From Candidatus Parcubacteria bacterium (GTDB taxonomy: Bacteria; Patescibacteriota; Minisyncoccia; Minisyncoccales; Minisyncoccaceae), in assembly GCA_017992335.1 (NCBI GenBank), contig JAGOOU010000006.1, positions 10,969-21,374 on the forward strand: a stretch of DNA of 10,406 nucleotides. The letters are read 5' to 3'. The translations under genes were made by a program, and so were the position numbers. The notes beneath the pieces are model-generated. The model had not been told where the DNA came from. It saw nothing but the letters and a program-made list of their open reading frames with translations, and did not search any database. Below, one piece after another: positions 1 through 6,596 of the stretch; positions within the stretch are counted from its first letter, which is position 1, and every line of letters starts with the position of its first letter.

Positions 1-117
1 TATTTGAATAATTCTAAAATCTTCGGTAATCTTTCCGTTTTCGTCCAAGGGAACATTTAAATCGCACCTTACCAAAACTCTTTTTCCTTTAATATTAAAA
101 TCTTTGATGTTTTTCAT
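1..117 (-). CDS. pgk: Phosphoglycerate kinase, N-terminal fragment (runs off left edge)
   Basis: The ATG at 117 opens a frame that stays open to base 1, giving 39 residues. These contain KRVLVRCDLNVPLDE followed by ITEDFRI, the hallmark N-terminal segment of phosphoglycerate kinase: the first beta strand, then the RxDxNVP loop whose Arg and Asp/Asn bind 3-phosphoglycerate. The enzyme is cytosolic and interconverts 1,3-bisphosphoglycerate plus ADP with 3-phosphoglycerate plus ATP in lower glycolysis. The remaining roughly 350 residues lie outside the window. The gene begins 27 nt after the ATPase gene stops. There is no Shine-Dalgarno sequence, but a good promoter places the predicted transcript start on the A of the ATG. 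The family call rests on a short but very characteristic stretch. Confidence 0.93.
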   Translation of the reverse strand, partial: MKNIKDFNIKGKRVLVRCDLNVPLDENGKITEDFRIIQI

Positions 118-152
118 TATTTAATAATACCCAATAAAATTATGTTAGTCAA
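117..152 (-). promoter_or_regulatory. Promoter for pgk, predicted leaderless start
   Basis: On the minus strand, -35 TTGACT (152-147) and -10 TATTAT (129-124) are separated by exactly 17 nt. Each hexamer matches the sigma-70 consensus at 5 of 6 positions. Counting seven bases from the end of the -10 puts +1 at 117, the A of the pgk ATG. The -35 overlaps the last codons and stop of the upstream ATPase gene. The fit to consensus is seen directly; activity and leaderless translation are inferred. Confidence 0.62.
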
Positions 153-1770
153 ACTTTATTGTTTCTCCTGGATGAATAATTCCTTTTTCTTTTTTAGTTT
201 CTTGTTTTGCTTTTTTGATAACTTCTTTTAGTCCTATCAAATCAATTTCTTTTTTCGTTCCCTCTTCTTTTTTCTTAACCAAAGGAACAAAATCTTTTGC
301 CGATTCTTTTAGAGAAATTGTTGGTAAAGAATTAAAACTAGCACTACCTTCTTCTTTATTCTTCAGACACGTCTTGCAATAAACCGGTCTTTTGCCATCT
401 GGTTTAAATGGTGCTTTAAATTTCTTGCCACAGCTTTGGCAAACCGCATCGTGTAATTCAATATTGTTAGTTTTTTTAATTGGAATAAAAGAATCTATTC
501 CAGAATCATCAGAGATTTTCTTCTCTACAGCAGCTCTATCGTTACCATATTTTTCTTGTGAAAATTCTACAATTTCTTTTTCAAAAGATTGTTCTTGTTT
601 TGTAACTGGAGACAATGTTTCTGCTGAAAAAGGCCTCGAAGTAATTCCATTAATCATCAATTTGACTACAATATTTTGCTTAGGAAGATTAACCATATCT
701 TCAATAAAAAACTCTGGAGAAAACTCTTTTTCTAAGAATTCTGCATCTTCAGCTCCAATTCTAAAAGTAATCATTGTGCCTACGTTTCCAAAAACAGCAT
801 CTCTAACTCTTTCTTCCATTTGAGCAATATATTGATGCGCTAGAACTAAAGACAAGCGATACTTTCTTGCTTCAGATAAAATATTAGCAAAAGAATCAGT
901 AGAAAAGTTTTGAAATTCATCAATATACAAGACGAAATCTTTTCTCTCATATTCAACAGTATCTACTCTAGACATTGCTGCTAGCTGCAATTTGGTAACA
1001 AGCAATGCTCCTAATAATCTTGAGTTATCCTCTCCAATTTTTCCCTTAGACAAATTCATGATTAGTATTTTTTCTTCGTCCATTGCCTGTCTGATATCTA
1101 TGGTTGATCTTTCCTGTCCAATAATATTCCTAATTAGTGGTGTAGAAATAAACTGACCGATTTTGTTTTGGATTGCTGCTGTTGCTTCGACTTCATATCT
1201 TTGAGTATATCTTGCAAACTCTTTTACCCAAAAAGATTTAACAATCGGGTCTTTAATCTGATTTACTATTTTTTCTCTCCATTCAGGATCAGATAAAAGT
1301 CTATTTACTCCAAGTAATGTTGATCCAGGAACCTCTAATAAGGCAAGGATGGAATTATTTAAGATATATTCCATTCTTGAAGACCAAACATCTGGCCAAA
1401 TCTTTTTAAATACGCCCATCAATCCTCCTGCAATCAAGTGTCTATACTCAGCACTAACATCTTCCATAATATTGAAAGCAATTGGATTTTCAATATCAGA
1501 AGGATTAAAGTAAATAACATCTTTGAGTCTCTCTTCAGGAACAAACCTTAAAATCTCTTCAGCCGCTTCTCCATGAGGATCTATAAATCCAACTCCTTTT
1601 CCGCTTAAAATATCTTGAACAATCATATTCTTAAGCAACTCGGTTTTTCCCATGCCTGTTTTACCAATGATATAAACATGGCGCCTTTTGTCATCGTCTT
1701 TTATTCCAAATTTCTTTTTCTCACCTCTAAAAGTTGTCTTGCCAAAAAATGTTATTGTTTCTTTTGCCAT
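145..1770 (-). CDS. VirD4/TraG-like (type IV secretion coupling-type) P-loop ATPase with C-terminal zinc ribbon
   Basis: A 541-residue protein. Walker A GKTGMGKT is at residues 36-43, followed by GFIDPHGEAAEEIL, typical of the TraG/VirD4 and HerA-like DNA-pumping ATPases. Walker B is at 278-286 (VLYIDEF, catalytic D284/E285), and an LAHQY motif at 310-314 is a sensor-like Gln segment. Residues 444-468 hold two CxxC pairs (C444/C447, C465/C468), a zinc ribbon, followed by a Lys/Glu-rich tail. There is no N-terminal membrane anchor, unlike classical VirD4; the gene just upstream encodes a membrane protein and may supply it. The ATG at 1770 is chosen over a TTG at 1785 because it lies 4 nt after the upstream stop, whereas the TTG start would overlap that gene and add five non-conserved residues. 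A weak GAAG (1783-1780) could serve as Shine-Dalgarno. Expected role: hexameric ATPase moving DNA or protein across the membrane. The substrate is unknown, and no relaxase or VirB genes are visible. Confidence 0.85.
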   Translation of the reverse strand: MAKETITFFGKTTFRGEKKKFGIKDDDKRRHVYIIGKTGMGKTELLKNMIVQDILSGKGVGFIDPHGEAAEEILRFVPEERLKDVIYFNPSDIENPIAFNIMEDVSAEYRHLIAGGLMGVFKKIWPDVWSSRMEYILNNSILALLEVPGSTLLGVNRLLSDPEWREKIVNQIKDPIVKSFWVKEFARYTQRYEVEATAAIQNKIGQFISTPLIRNIIGQERSTIDIRQAMDEEKILIMNLSKGKIGEDNSRLLGALLVTKLQLAAMSRVDTVEYERKDFVLYIDEFQNFSTDSFANILSEARKYRLSLVLAHQYIAQMEERVRDAVFGNVGTMITFRIGAEDAEFLEKEFSPEFFIEDMVNLPKQNIVVKLMINGITSRPFSAETLSPVTKQEQSFEKEIVEFSQEKYGNDRAAVEKKISDDSGIDSFIPIKKTNNIELHDAVCQSCGKKFKAPFKPDGKRPVYCKTCLKNKEEGSASFNSLPTISLKESAKDFVPLVKKKEEGTKKEIDLIGLKEVIKKAKQETKKEKGIIHPGETIKFD

Positions 1771-1774
1771 ATTA

Positions 1775-3115
1775 TTATTCTTCAATTGGTAATGTTACTG
1801 GCGGAGCACTTCTCTTTGTTTCTATTCTCTTTAAGGCTTGGGTTGGAGCAACCTCAATACCTGGAAAATGAAATATTGTTGCTAATTCTTCAGAACTTAA
1901 AATAAAGGTGCCCCCTGGAAAAGGATCGAAAGCAGAATTTCTATTAACATAATTTGAAAACAAATTTCTTTTTCTTAAATAAAGCCTTCTTTTTGTAAAA
2001 ATATCCGGTGCTTGAACTTTAGTAATTGTATCAGACCAAGGCTTTAAACCATTTAAATGCTGAGTACCAAATTGAGAAAAAAAGCTTGGACCGTATCCTT
2101 TAGCTCCTCCAAAGAATACTGTTTTTTTTGCTAAATAAATATATCTTATACGAGAAACATAACATGTTTTTGATATTTTTCTTTCAATACCAGCAATAAC
2201 ATCTCTTTCTCCTGGAGTTAAGCGTAACTCAAAAGGATATTCTTCTAGTTTCTTCTCTTCTTCTCTTTTTTCGGGATTTAATCCTGTCCATAGCCAATGT
2301 AAAAACGTATAAATCGTTTCGAGAAATATTGGATAAGGATCTTCTTTTTTTTCTAATTTTTTCCTTTGCAAAAGAACCTCTATTATCTCTTTGCCTCTTT
2401 TAACATAATTATTTTCCTTAACGCTAATAGGAACCACTGTTACTTGGATCCATATTTGTTCTCCTTTTTTAAGGGTTGATATAATCTCTAGCAGAGAAGA
2501 TATTGGATCTAGCCTTTTCTCGTCTTTTGCTTCTGGATTTTCTTCAAAAAAATCATTATATGTTTTAAGAGGATAAACATCTTCTTTTAAAGGCATAAAA
2601 TCACAACCCCACATATCCCAATCTTTATTAGGAATGTCCTGGGGAATGTTTTGAGTATAATCAGGAACTTCAACTATCTCCACATCAGGATACTGAGCAT
2701 AAATTGCTGATTCAACCATTTTCCTAGCTCCTTCGGGAACTCTGATATAAAAATGAGGCTCTCCATTAATCCCAGCTATTTCAAAAGATAGACTAACCAA
2801 TGTTTTTCCTTCAAAAAAAGTCGCTCTCCAATCCTTGGGTGGGTCGTAAATAGGCCAAATATTATTAAAAACATTTTCCATTGCTTTTAAGGGCTTGGTT
2901 ATATGTTGGGGAATTTTAACCTCAAGAAGAACTCTTTTAAAGCTCATATTCCATTTAGTTTCTATATAAAGGACAAAAATAAATCTTAATGGTTTGTATA
3001 AAATAAAAGGCAGGATAATCCAGCCAAATTGCAATAAGAGGTTAAAAGAAAGAGACAATCCGTCTCCAAGTACGTCTAAAACTTGAATTGTTTGAAAAAA
3101 AGCTTGTTCAGACAT
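1775..3115 (-). CDS. Membrane-anchored partner protein of the VirD4-like ATPase, function unknown
   Basis: A 446-residue protein. Residues about 21-52 form a hydrophobic stretch broken by Pro/Lys, consistent with one long or two short membrane segments. A large soluble region follows. It includes WPIYDPPKDW (87-96), a strand-rich section with FYIRVPEGARK (122-132), a charged linker (about 250-295), and near the C-terminus GGTFILSSEELATIFHFP (401-418). The SEELATxxHFP element resembles the segment that precedes the ATPase core in large HerA/VirB4-like and VirD4-like proteins, so this looks like the N-terminal half of such a machine encoded separately. That is from memory of the families, not a search. 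The stop is only 4 nt before the ATPase start, indicating translational coupling. The ATG at 3115 (10 nt after the upstream stop) is preferred to a TTG at 3169 that would overlap the upstream gene by 44 nt. An exact enzymatic role is not indicated; a structural or regulatory role is inferred. Confidence 0.75.
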   Translation of the reverse strand: MSEQAFFQTIQVLDVLGDGLSLSFNLLLQFGWIILPFILYKPLRFIFVLYIETKWNMSFKRVLLEVKIPQHITKPLKAMENVFNNIWPIYDPPKDWRATFFEGKTLVSLSFEIAGINGEPHFYIRVPEGARKMVESAIYAQYPDVEIVEVPDYTQNIPQDIPNKDWDMWGCDFMPLKEDVYPLKTYNDFFEENPEAKDEKRLDPISSLLEIISTLKKGEQIWIQVTVVPISVKENNYVKRGKEIIEVLLQRKKLEKKEDPYPIFLETIYTFLHWLWTGLNPEKREEEKKLEEYPFELRLTPGERDVIAGIERKISKTCYVSRIRYIYLAKKTVFFGGAKGYGPSFFSQFGTQHLNGLKPWSDTITKVQAPDIFTKRRLYLRKRNLFSNYVNRNSAFDPFPGGTFILSSEELATIFHFPGIEVAPTQALKRIETKRSAPPVTLPIEE

Positions 3116-3125
3116 TAAAATATTT

Positions 3126-4175
3126 TTAAGCTTCTCGTATTTTATATTTTCCTTCTTGATTTCTTTCAAAAACTTTTTTATCTTGAAGGCCTAGAAAAAT
3201 AGTTGATTCTTTAACCATTCTTTGCTTTAAAACTTCTGAAGTAATTTCTTCTTTTGATAAAGGAGAAGAAGAACATTTTAGAACATTAACAATAACATCT
3301 TTAACTCTTCCCGGATTAAACCCCCAATCTTTTAAAGCATATAATCCCCTACCCACTAAAACAAAATTGTTGCTTCTTATTAATTCATTGTGAACTGTTT
3401 GAGGGTGAAGATTAAAAGAGCGACTATCTCTTTTCTCTAAATCTTTATTCAAAGAAAAAATCAAATCAGTTATTTCTCTAAAATGAAGTGGCTTTTTCTT
3501 TTGATTCAAAACTAAAATAATTTTATCTTTTACTGTTTTTGGATTAATCTCGGAAAAAGTAACCAATCCTATTTTCTTATCATCAACAGACCTTGATATG
3601 TGTTTTGAAATTTCTAAATAAGAAAATAGAGCTTCTTTGCTAATCTTTTCTTTCTTAGAAAATTCTTTGAAAACATTTTCAACACTTTCAGGTTCTCTTT
3701 TGTCTTTAAAACTTTCTATAAATTGAGAAACAACTTTCTTGGCATTGTTTGCTTGCTTTGAATCATTGTACCAAAAAGCATAAAAATCATTATCAGATTT
3801 TTCTCTTTTGAAATCATCTATTAAATTTAAAACAAAAAATGTTTGGTTTTTTGAGGAAAACAAATTTAATTCTGAAAGCAGGCTTTCTTCCTTTCTAACT
3901 CCTCCGTATTGCTTTAATTTCTTTTCAAAAATAGCTTCTATTTTTTCGAAGTCTTTTTTAAATTCAGGAGATCCTATTATTTTCTTAACCCTTTTCATTC
4001 CATCTCTTTCAATTTGTCTTACCCTTTCCCTTGTTATATTATAGCTTTTTCCTATTGCTTCAAGGGTTTCGCTATCCTTTTTATCTAAGCCAAATCTGCG
4101 GGCTAATACCTTTTTTGTCCTGTCTGGAATTTCTTTTAATATTTTTGGGATAATATCCCCATAATTTGTTTCCAT
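3126..4175 (-). CDS. Sigma-70 region 4 / HARE-type winged-helix DNA-binding protein
   Basis: A 349-residue protein. Residues about 15-68 match sigma-70 region 4: VLARRFGLD, then TLEAIGKSYNITRERVRQIE (37-56), the helix-turn-helix that in RpoD contacts the -35 element. There is no region 2 or 3, so it cannot be a complete sigma factor. Residues about 75-205 are a helical, Lys/Glu-rich linker. Residues about 213-284 resemble a HARE-HTH, the winged-helix class also found in the RNA polymerase delta subunit (PLHFREITDLI, then VLVGRGLYALKDWG). Residues about 290-347 look like a second winged helix (PLSKEEITSEVLKQRMV, ending in a GKYKI wing strand). It probably acts on DNA or RNA polymerase in the cytoplasm as a transcription regulator; its targets are unknown. 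It begins 22 nt after secF with no Shine-Dalgarno sequence and has its own promoter. Confidence is high for region 4 and moderate for the winged helices. Confidence 0.85.
   Translation of the reverse strand: METNYGDIIPKILKEIPDRTKKVLARRFGLDKKDSETLEAIGKSYNITRERVRQIERDGMKRVKKIIGSPEFKKDFEKIEAIFEKKLKQYGGVRKEESLLSELNLFSSKNQTFFVLNLIDDFKREKSDNDFYAFWYNDSKQANNAKKVVSQFIESFKDKREPESVENVFKEFSKKEKISKEALFSYLEISKHISRSVDDKKIGLVTFSEINPKTVKDKIILVLNQKKKPLHFREITDLIFSLNKDLEKRDSRSFNLHPQTVHNELIRSNNFVLVGRGLYALKDWGFNPGRVKDVIVNVLKCSSSPLSKEEITSEVLKQRMVKESTIFLGLQDKKVFERNQEGKYKIREA
3134..3169 (-). promoter_or_regulatory. Possible weak internal promoter for the membrane-partner gene
   Basis: TTGAAA (3169-3164) and TATAAA (3146-3141) on the minus strand are 17 nt apart, with predicted +1 near 3134, giving a leader of about 19 nt that starts with GAAG. 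It lies inside the A-rich 3' end of the sigma-4/HARE gene, where chance matches are likely, so this is only a candidate. Confidence 0.25.
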
Positions 4176-4179
4176 ATTA

Positions 4180-4215
4180 TTAAATACTTATAACATGTTA
4201 TTTGTTTTTTGTCAA
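4180..4215 (-). promoter_or_regulatory. Promoter for the sigma-4/HARE gene, predicted 5-nt leader
   Basis: A perfect -35 TTGACA (4215-4210) lies 17 nt from a -10 TATAAG (4192-4187, 5 of 6). Predicted +1 is an A at 4180, 5 nt before the ATG at 4175. The -35 is embedded in the last codons of secF. It has the same geometry as the secD and pgk promoters. It could let the regulator be transcribed separately from secDF. Confidence 0.58.
4190..4201. promoter_or_regulatory. 12-bp perfect palindrome over the promoter -10, possible operator
   Basis: The sequence ATAACATGTTAT is its own reverse complement. It spans the secF stop codon and covers the downstream end of the spacer plus the first three bases of the -10 of the sigma-4/HARE gene promoter. 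A protein bound here would block RNA polymerase, so autoregulation by the HTH protein encoded next is possible. Palindromes of mostly A/T arise by chance in DNA this AT-rich, so the operator role is speculative. Confidence 0.3.
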
Positions 4216-5124
4216 ATGTTTGCCTTCTCTGTATTTAAGCCAATAAACCAATAATGGACTGGCTAAAAACACGGAAGAAAATATGCCCACAAAAACACCG
4301 ATTCCAGCGGTTAAGGTAAAGTATTTTAGAGATTCCTCATTAGCAAAAAAGTAATAAAGTGCACTTAATGTAAACAAGACTGTAAGAGAAGTATTAACGC
4401 AACGAGTCAAGGTTTCATTCAAGCTTTTATTAACTATATCTTCGTATTTCATTCCTCTGTTTTTGATTAAATTCTCTCTAATTCTGTCAAATACAACCAC
4501 TGTATTATTAATACAGTAGCCAACAACAGTTAAAAGAGCTGTGATAACAGGAATGGTTAATTGAGCCCCAGAAACATGACCCAAATAAGCTAAAACCCCT
4601 AAAGGAATAATAATATCGTGGAAAAGCATTAATGTTGAAGAAAAACCGTATTGAAAAGAAGTAACAGGTTTTGACACGTTCTTAAATGCAAAAGCAATAT
4701 ACAAAAGCATTGCCAAAAGAGAAACAATTACAACAATTATTGTTTTTTGCTTTAATTCCTTTCCAATCAATGGACTTATTGTTTCAATACCAGCTGAAGA
4801 ATGATCAAACTCTCCTGTTTTTTCTAACTCAGCGATAACATTATTATATGTTTCGCTAGAAATGTCTTTTTGAGAAATTTTTATGATAACACCTAATTCT
4901 CCTGTTGGTTGAACCTCAACGCTGCCAAGATCTTTAACTTGACCCAAAGCTTCCTTAATTTTAGAATTATCTGGTCTTTCTGTTTTATATTCTACGCTTA
5001 GAGAACTTCCCCCCTCAAAGTCTATGCCCAACTTCAAACCATAGTAAAAAATACTAAATAAACTTACTACTATTAGTAGTATTCCGATTGTGAAATATAT
5101 TTTTGAATATTTTAAGAAATCCAT
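4198..5124 (-). CDS. secF: Protein translocase subunit SecF
   Basis: A 308-residue protein of normal SecF length. It has TM1 at about 11-28, then LGIDFEGGSSLSV (32-44, the SecF GxDFxGG motif), a periplasmic domain to about 120, and five further membrane segments at about 127-296. TM4 carries GYCINNTVVVFDRIREN (202-218) and the region before TM5 has SLNETLTRCVNTSLTVL (234-250), both RND/SecF signatures. SecF pairs with SecD and uses the proton motive force to help pull secreted proteins out through SecYEG. The Asp of the usual INDT motif is Asn here (N207), while the conserved Arg (R241) is present. The ATG follows the secD stop by one nucleotide, so translation is coupled. The 3' end contains the promoter of the next gene. 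Confidence 0.97.
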   Translation of the reverse strand: MDFLKYSKIYFTIGILLIVVSLFSIFYYGLKLGIDFEGGSSLSVEYKTERPDNSKIKEALGQVKDLGSVEVQPTGELGVIIKISQKDISSETYNNVIAELEKTGEFDHSSAGIETISPLIGKELKQKTIIVVIVSLLAMLLYIAFAFKNVSKPVTSFQYGFSSTLMLFHDIIIPLGVLAYLGHVSGAQLTIPVITALLTVVGYCINNTVVVFDRIRENLIKNRGMKYEDIVNKSLNETLTRCVNTSLTVLFTLSALYYFFANEESLKYFTLTAGIGVFVGIFSSVFLASPLLVYWLKYREGKHLTKNK

Positions 5125-5125
5125 A

Positions 5126-6595
5126 TTATGACCAAATAAATTTTATCTTGCTTAATTTTCCTCTTGCAAAAATCTGAAGGAAAATATTGGTAACAACAAC
5201 AGCTGAAAACATGCTTACAAAAATACCTAAAATTAATGCAAAAGCAAATGCTTTAATAAAGCTTGTTCCTAAGAAATAAAGAACAAATGCAACAATTAAG
5301 GTGGTAAAATTACCGTCTCTAATAGATGGCCAAGCTCTTCTTAGACCTTCTTCAATACTTGTTAAAACACTCTTTCCCTCCTTCAGTTCTTCTCTCATTC
5401 TGGAAAATATTAAAATATTAGCATCCACTGCCATACCAACAGACAAGATAAGACCACCTATGCCTGCTAAAGTTAAAGTAACGGGCACCATCTTCATTAA
5501 AGAAAGTAACATGATAATATATAGCCCCAAAGCCAATGATGCTAGAATACCAGGCAAGCGATAAAATATTATTAAGAAAATAATTATAGCTATAGCTCCT
5601 ACCATTCCAGCCCTAATAGCATTTTCTAGAGAAACTGCTCCTAATGTTGGTCCTATTTTTTTCTGGGCAATTGGTTCTCCTAATGGAACAGGAAGGGCTC
5701 CTTCATTTAGTCTTTGAACTAATGTCTTAGCTTCTTGAACATCCATGTTCCCAGAAATCATTGCCTGACCCCCGCTTATCTTTTCATTTACCCTTGGAGC
5801 ATATAAATCATTAGCATCAATTTTCCCATCTCCAGTTGTATCAATTATTGATAAACCATCTAAATATATGGCTAATGTTTTTCCAGTGTTTCTTTCTGTT
5901 ATTTGTTCGAATATTTTTGATCCCTCGTCATTAAACTGCAATTCAACTATTGGAGCGTAAGTAATTTGATCGTAAGCAAGAGTTGCTTTTTTCAAATATC
6001 CTCCATTTAATTCTGTTTTCTGATAATATGCTTGATTTCCTAAATAAACTAAAATCCAGTTGTCTATTTTCTGTATTTCGGCAAATATTTCTTCTTGGGT
6101 CTTGTCCTTGTTGTTATTATAGACATCAGATACTTTTTGCCTAACCTCATCTACCTTGACTCTTTCTTCTTCTGGCAATTCTTCCCAGAATTCAAGCAAA
6201 GGAGTTTCTCCAATCCATTGTATGGCATTTTCAATGCTTTCTACTCCTGGTAATTCAACAGCCACTCTGTCTTGACCATAAACTTGAACTATAGATTCAG
6301 TAACTCCAAAAGTATTAATTCTTCTTTCAAGAAGATCTCTTACCCCTTCCATAACTTGCTCCTTTTCTTCTTCGGGAATAGTGCTTAAATCAGCCTGATA
6401 TTCTAGATGAACTCCTCCTTTTAAATCTAGACCTAGCTTAAAGCCGTTATCTGGTATTTGAGGAATAGACCAATTATATTTTTGGTTTGCTTGGTTGATA
6501 AGATTATTAGGATATTGAGGAAAACAATAACAAGCAGAAACAACTGCCAAAAGTAGTATTAAAAGAAAAGATATGTTGATCTGCTTTTTTGTCAT
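5126..6595 (-). CDS. secD: Protein translocase subunit SecD
   Basis: A 489-residue protein. TM1 is at about 7-25, then GLDLKGGVHLEY (55-66, the SecD D1 motif), and a large periplasmic P1 region including RRINTFGVTE and DRVAVELPGV (about 91-118). Five membrane segments follow from about 328 to 475 with GMAVDANILIFSRMREEL (387-404), where D391 matches the proton-pathway Asp of TM4. It works with SecF in protein export at the cytoplasmic membrane. Two oddities are visible. Between LAIYLDG and APRVNEKISGG, where most SecD proteins join almost directly, there is an extra acidic loop, DTTGDGKIDAND (252-263), that fits an EF-hand/dockerin calcium loop. TM1 also ends in VSAC, which resembles a lipobox. 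The ATG at 6595 has no Shine-Dalgarno sequence and sits 2 nt from a predicted transcription start. Confidence 0.97.
   Translation of the reverse strand: MTKKQINISFLLILLLAVVSACYCFPQYPNNLINQANQKYNWSIPQIPDNGFKLGLDLKGGVHLEYQADLSTIPEEEKEQVMEGVRDLLERRINTFGVTESIVQVYGQDRVAVELPGVESIENAIQWIGETPLLEFWEELPEEERVKVDEVRQKVSDVYNNNKDKTQEEIFAEIQKIDNWILVYLGNQAYYQKTELNGGYLKKATLAYDQITYAPIVELQFNDEGSKIFEQITERNTGKTLAIYLDGLSIIDTTGDGKIDANDLYAPRVNEKISGGQAMISGNMDVQEAKTLVQRLNEGALPVPLGEPIAQKKIGPTLGAVSLENAIRAGMVGAIAIIIFLIIFYRLPGILASLALGLYIIMLLSLMKMVPVTLTLAGIGGLILSVGMAVDANILIFSRMREELKEGKSVLTSIEEGLRRAWPSIRDGNFTTLIVAFVLYFLGTSFIKAFAFALILGIFVSMFSAVVVTNIFLQIFARGKLSKIKFIWS
5807..5842 (-). other. EF-hand/dockerin-like acidic loop within SecD
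   Basis: Encodes SecD residues 252-263. Asp at loop positions 1, 5, 9 and 12, Gly at 6 and Ile at 8 fit the canonical calcium-binding loop spacing, with Thr at position 3. It interrupts the otherwise conserved LDG...APxV segment of the periplasmic domain. Calcium binding is inferred from spacing only. Confidence 0.55.
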
Positions 6596-6596
6596 A

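Noticed and set aside
392..823. Plus-strand open frame of 143 codons
   Set aside because: It lies wholly antisense to the VirD4-like ATPase, shows no recognisable motif and has low-complexity Ser/Phe/Ile content, as expected from the complement of an AT-rich gene. The same applies to plus-strand frames at 1615-1905, 3808-4044, 5301-5564, 7731-7919, 8770-8958 and 9517-9708.
1771..1785. TTG start at 1785 for the VirD4-like ATPase
   Set aside because: It would overlap the upstream gene and add only a short Lys/Asn stretch. The ATG at 1770 sits 4 nt after the upstream stop with a GAAG at suitable spacing.
145..3115. Integrated conjugative element or mobile island around the VirD4-like gene
   Set aside because: There is no relaxase, integrase, transposase, terminal repeats or att-like duplication, and base composition looks like that of the neighbouring housekeeping genes.
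3116..3169. TTG start at 3169 for the membrane-partner gene
   Set aside because: It gives a 44-nt overlap with the preceding gene and a charged extension; the ATG at 3115 fits the compact spacing of the cluster.
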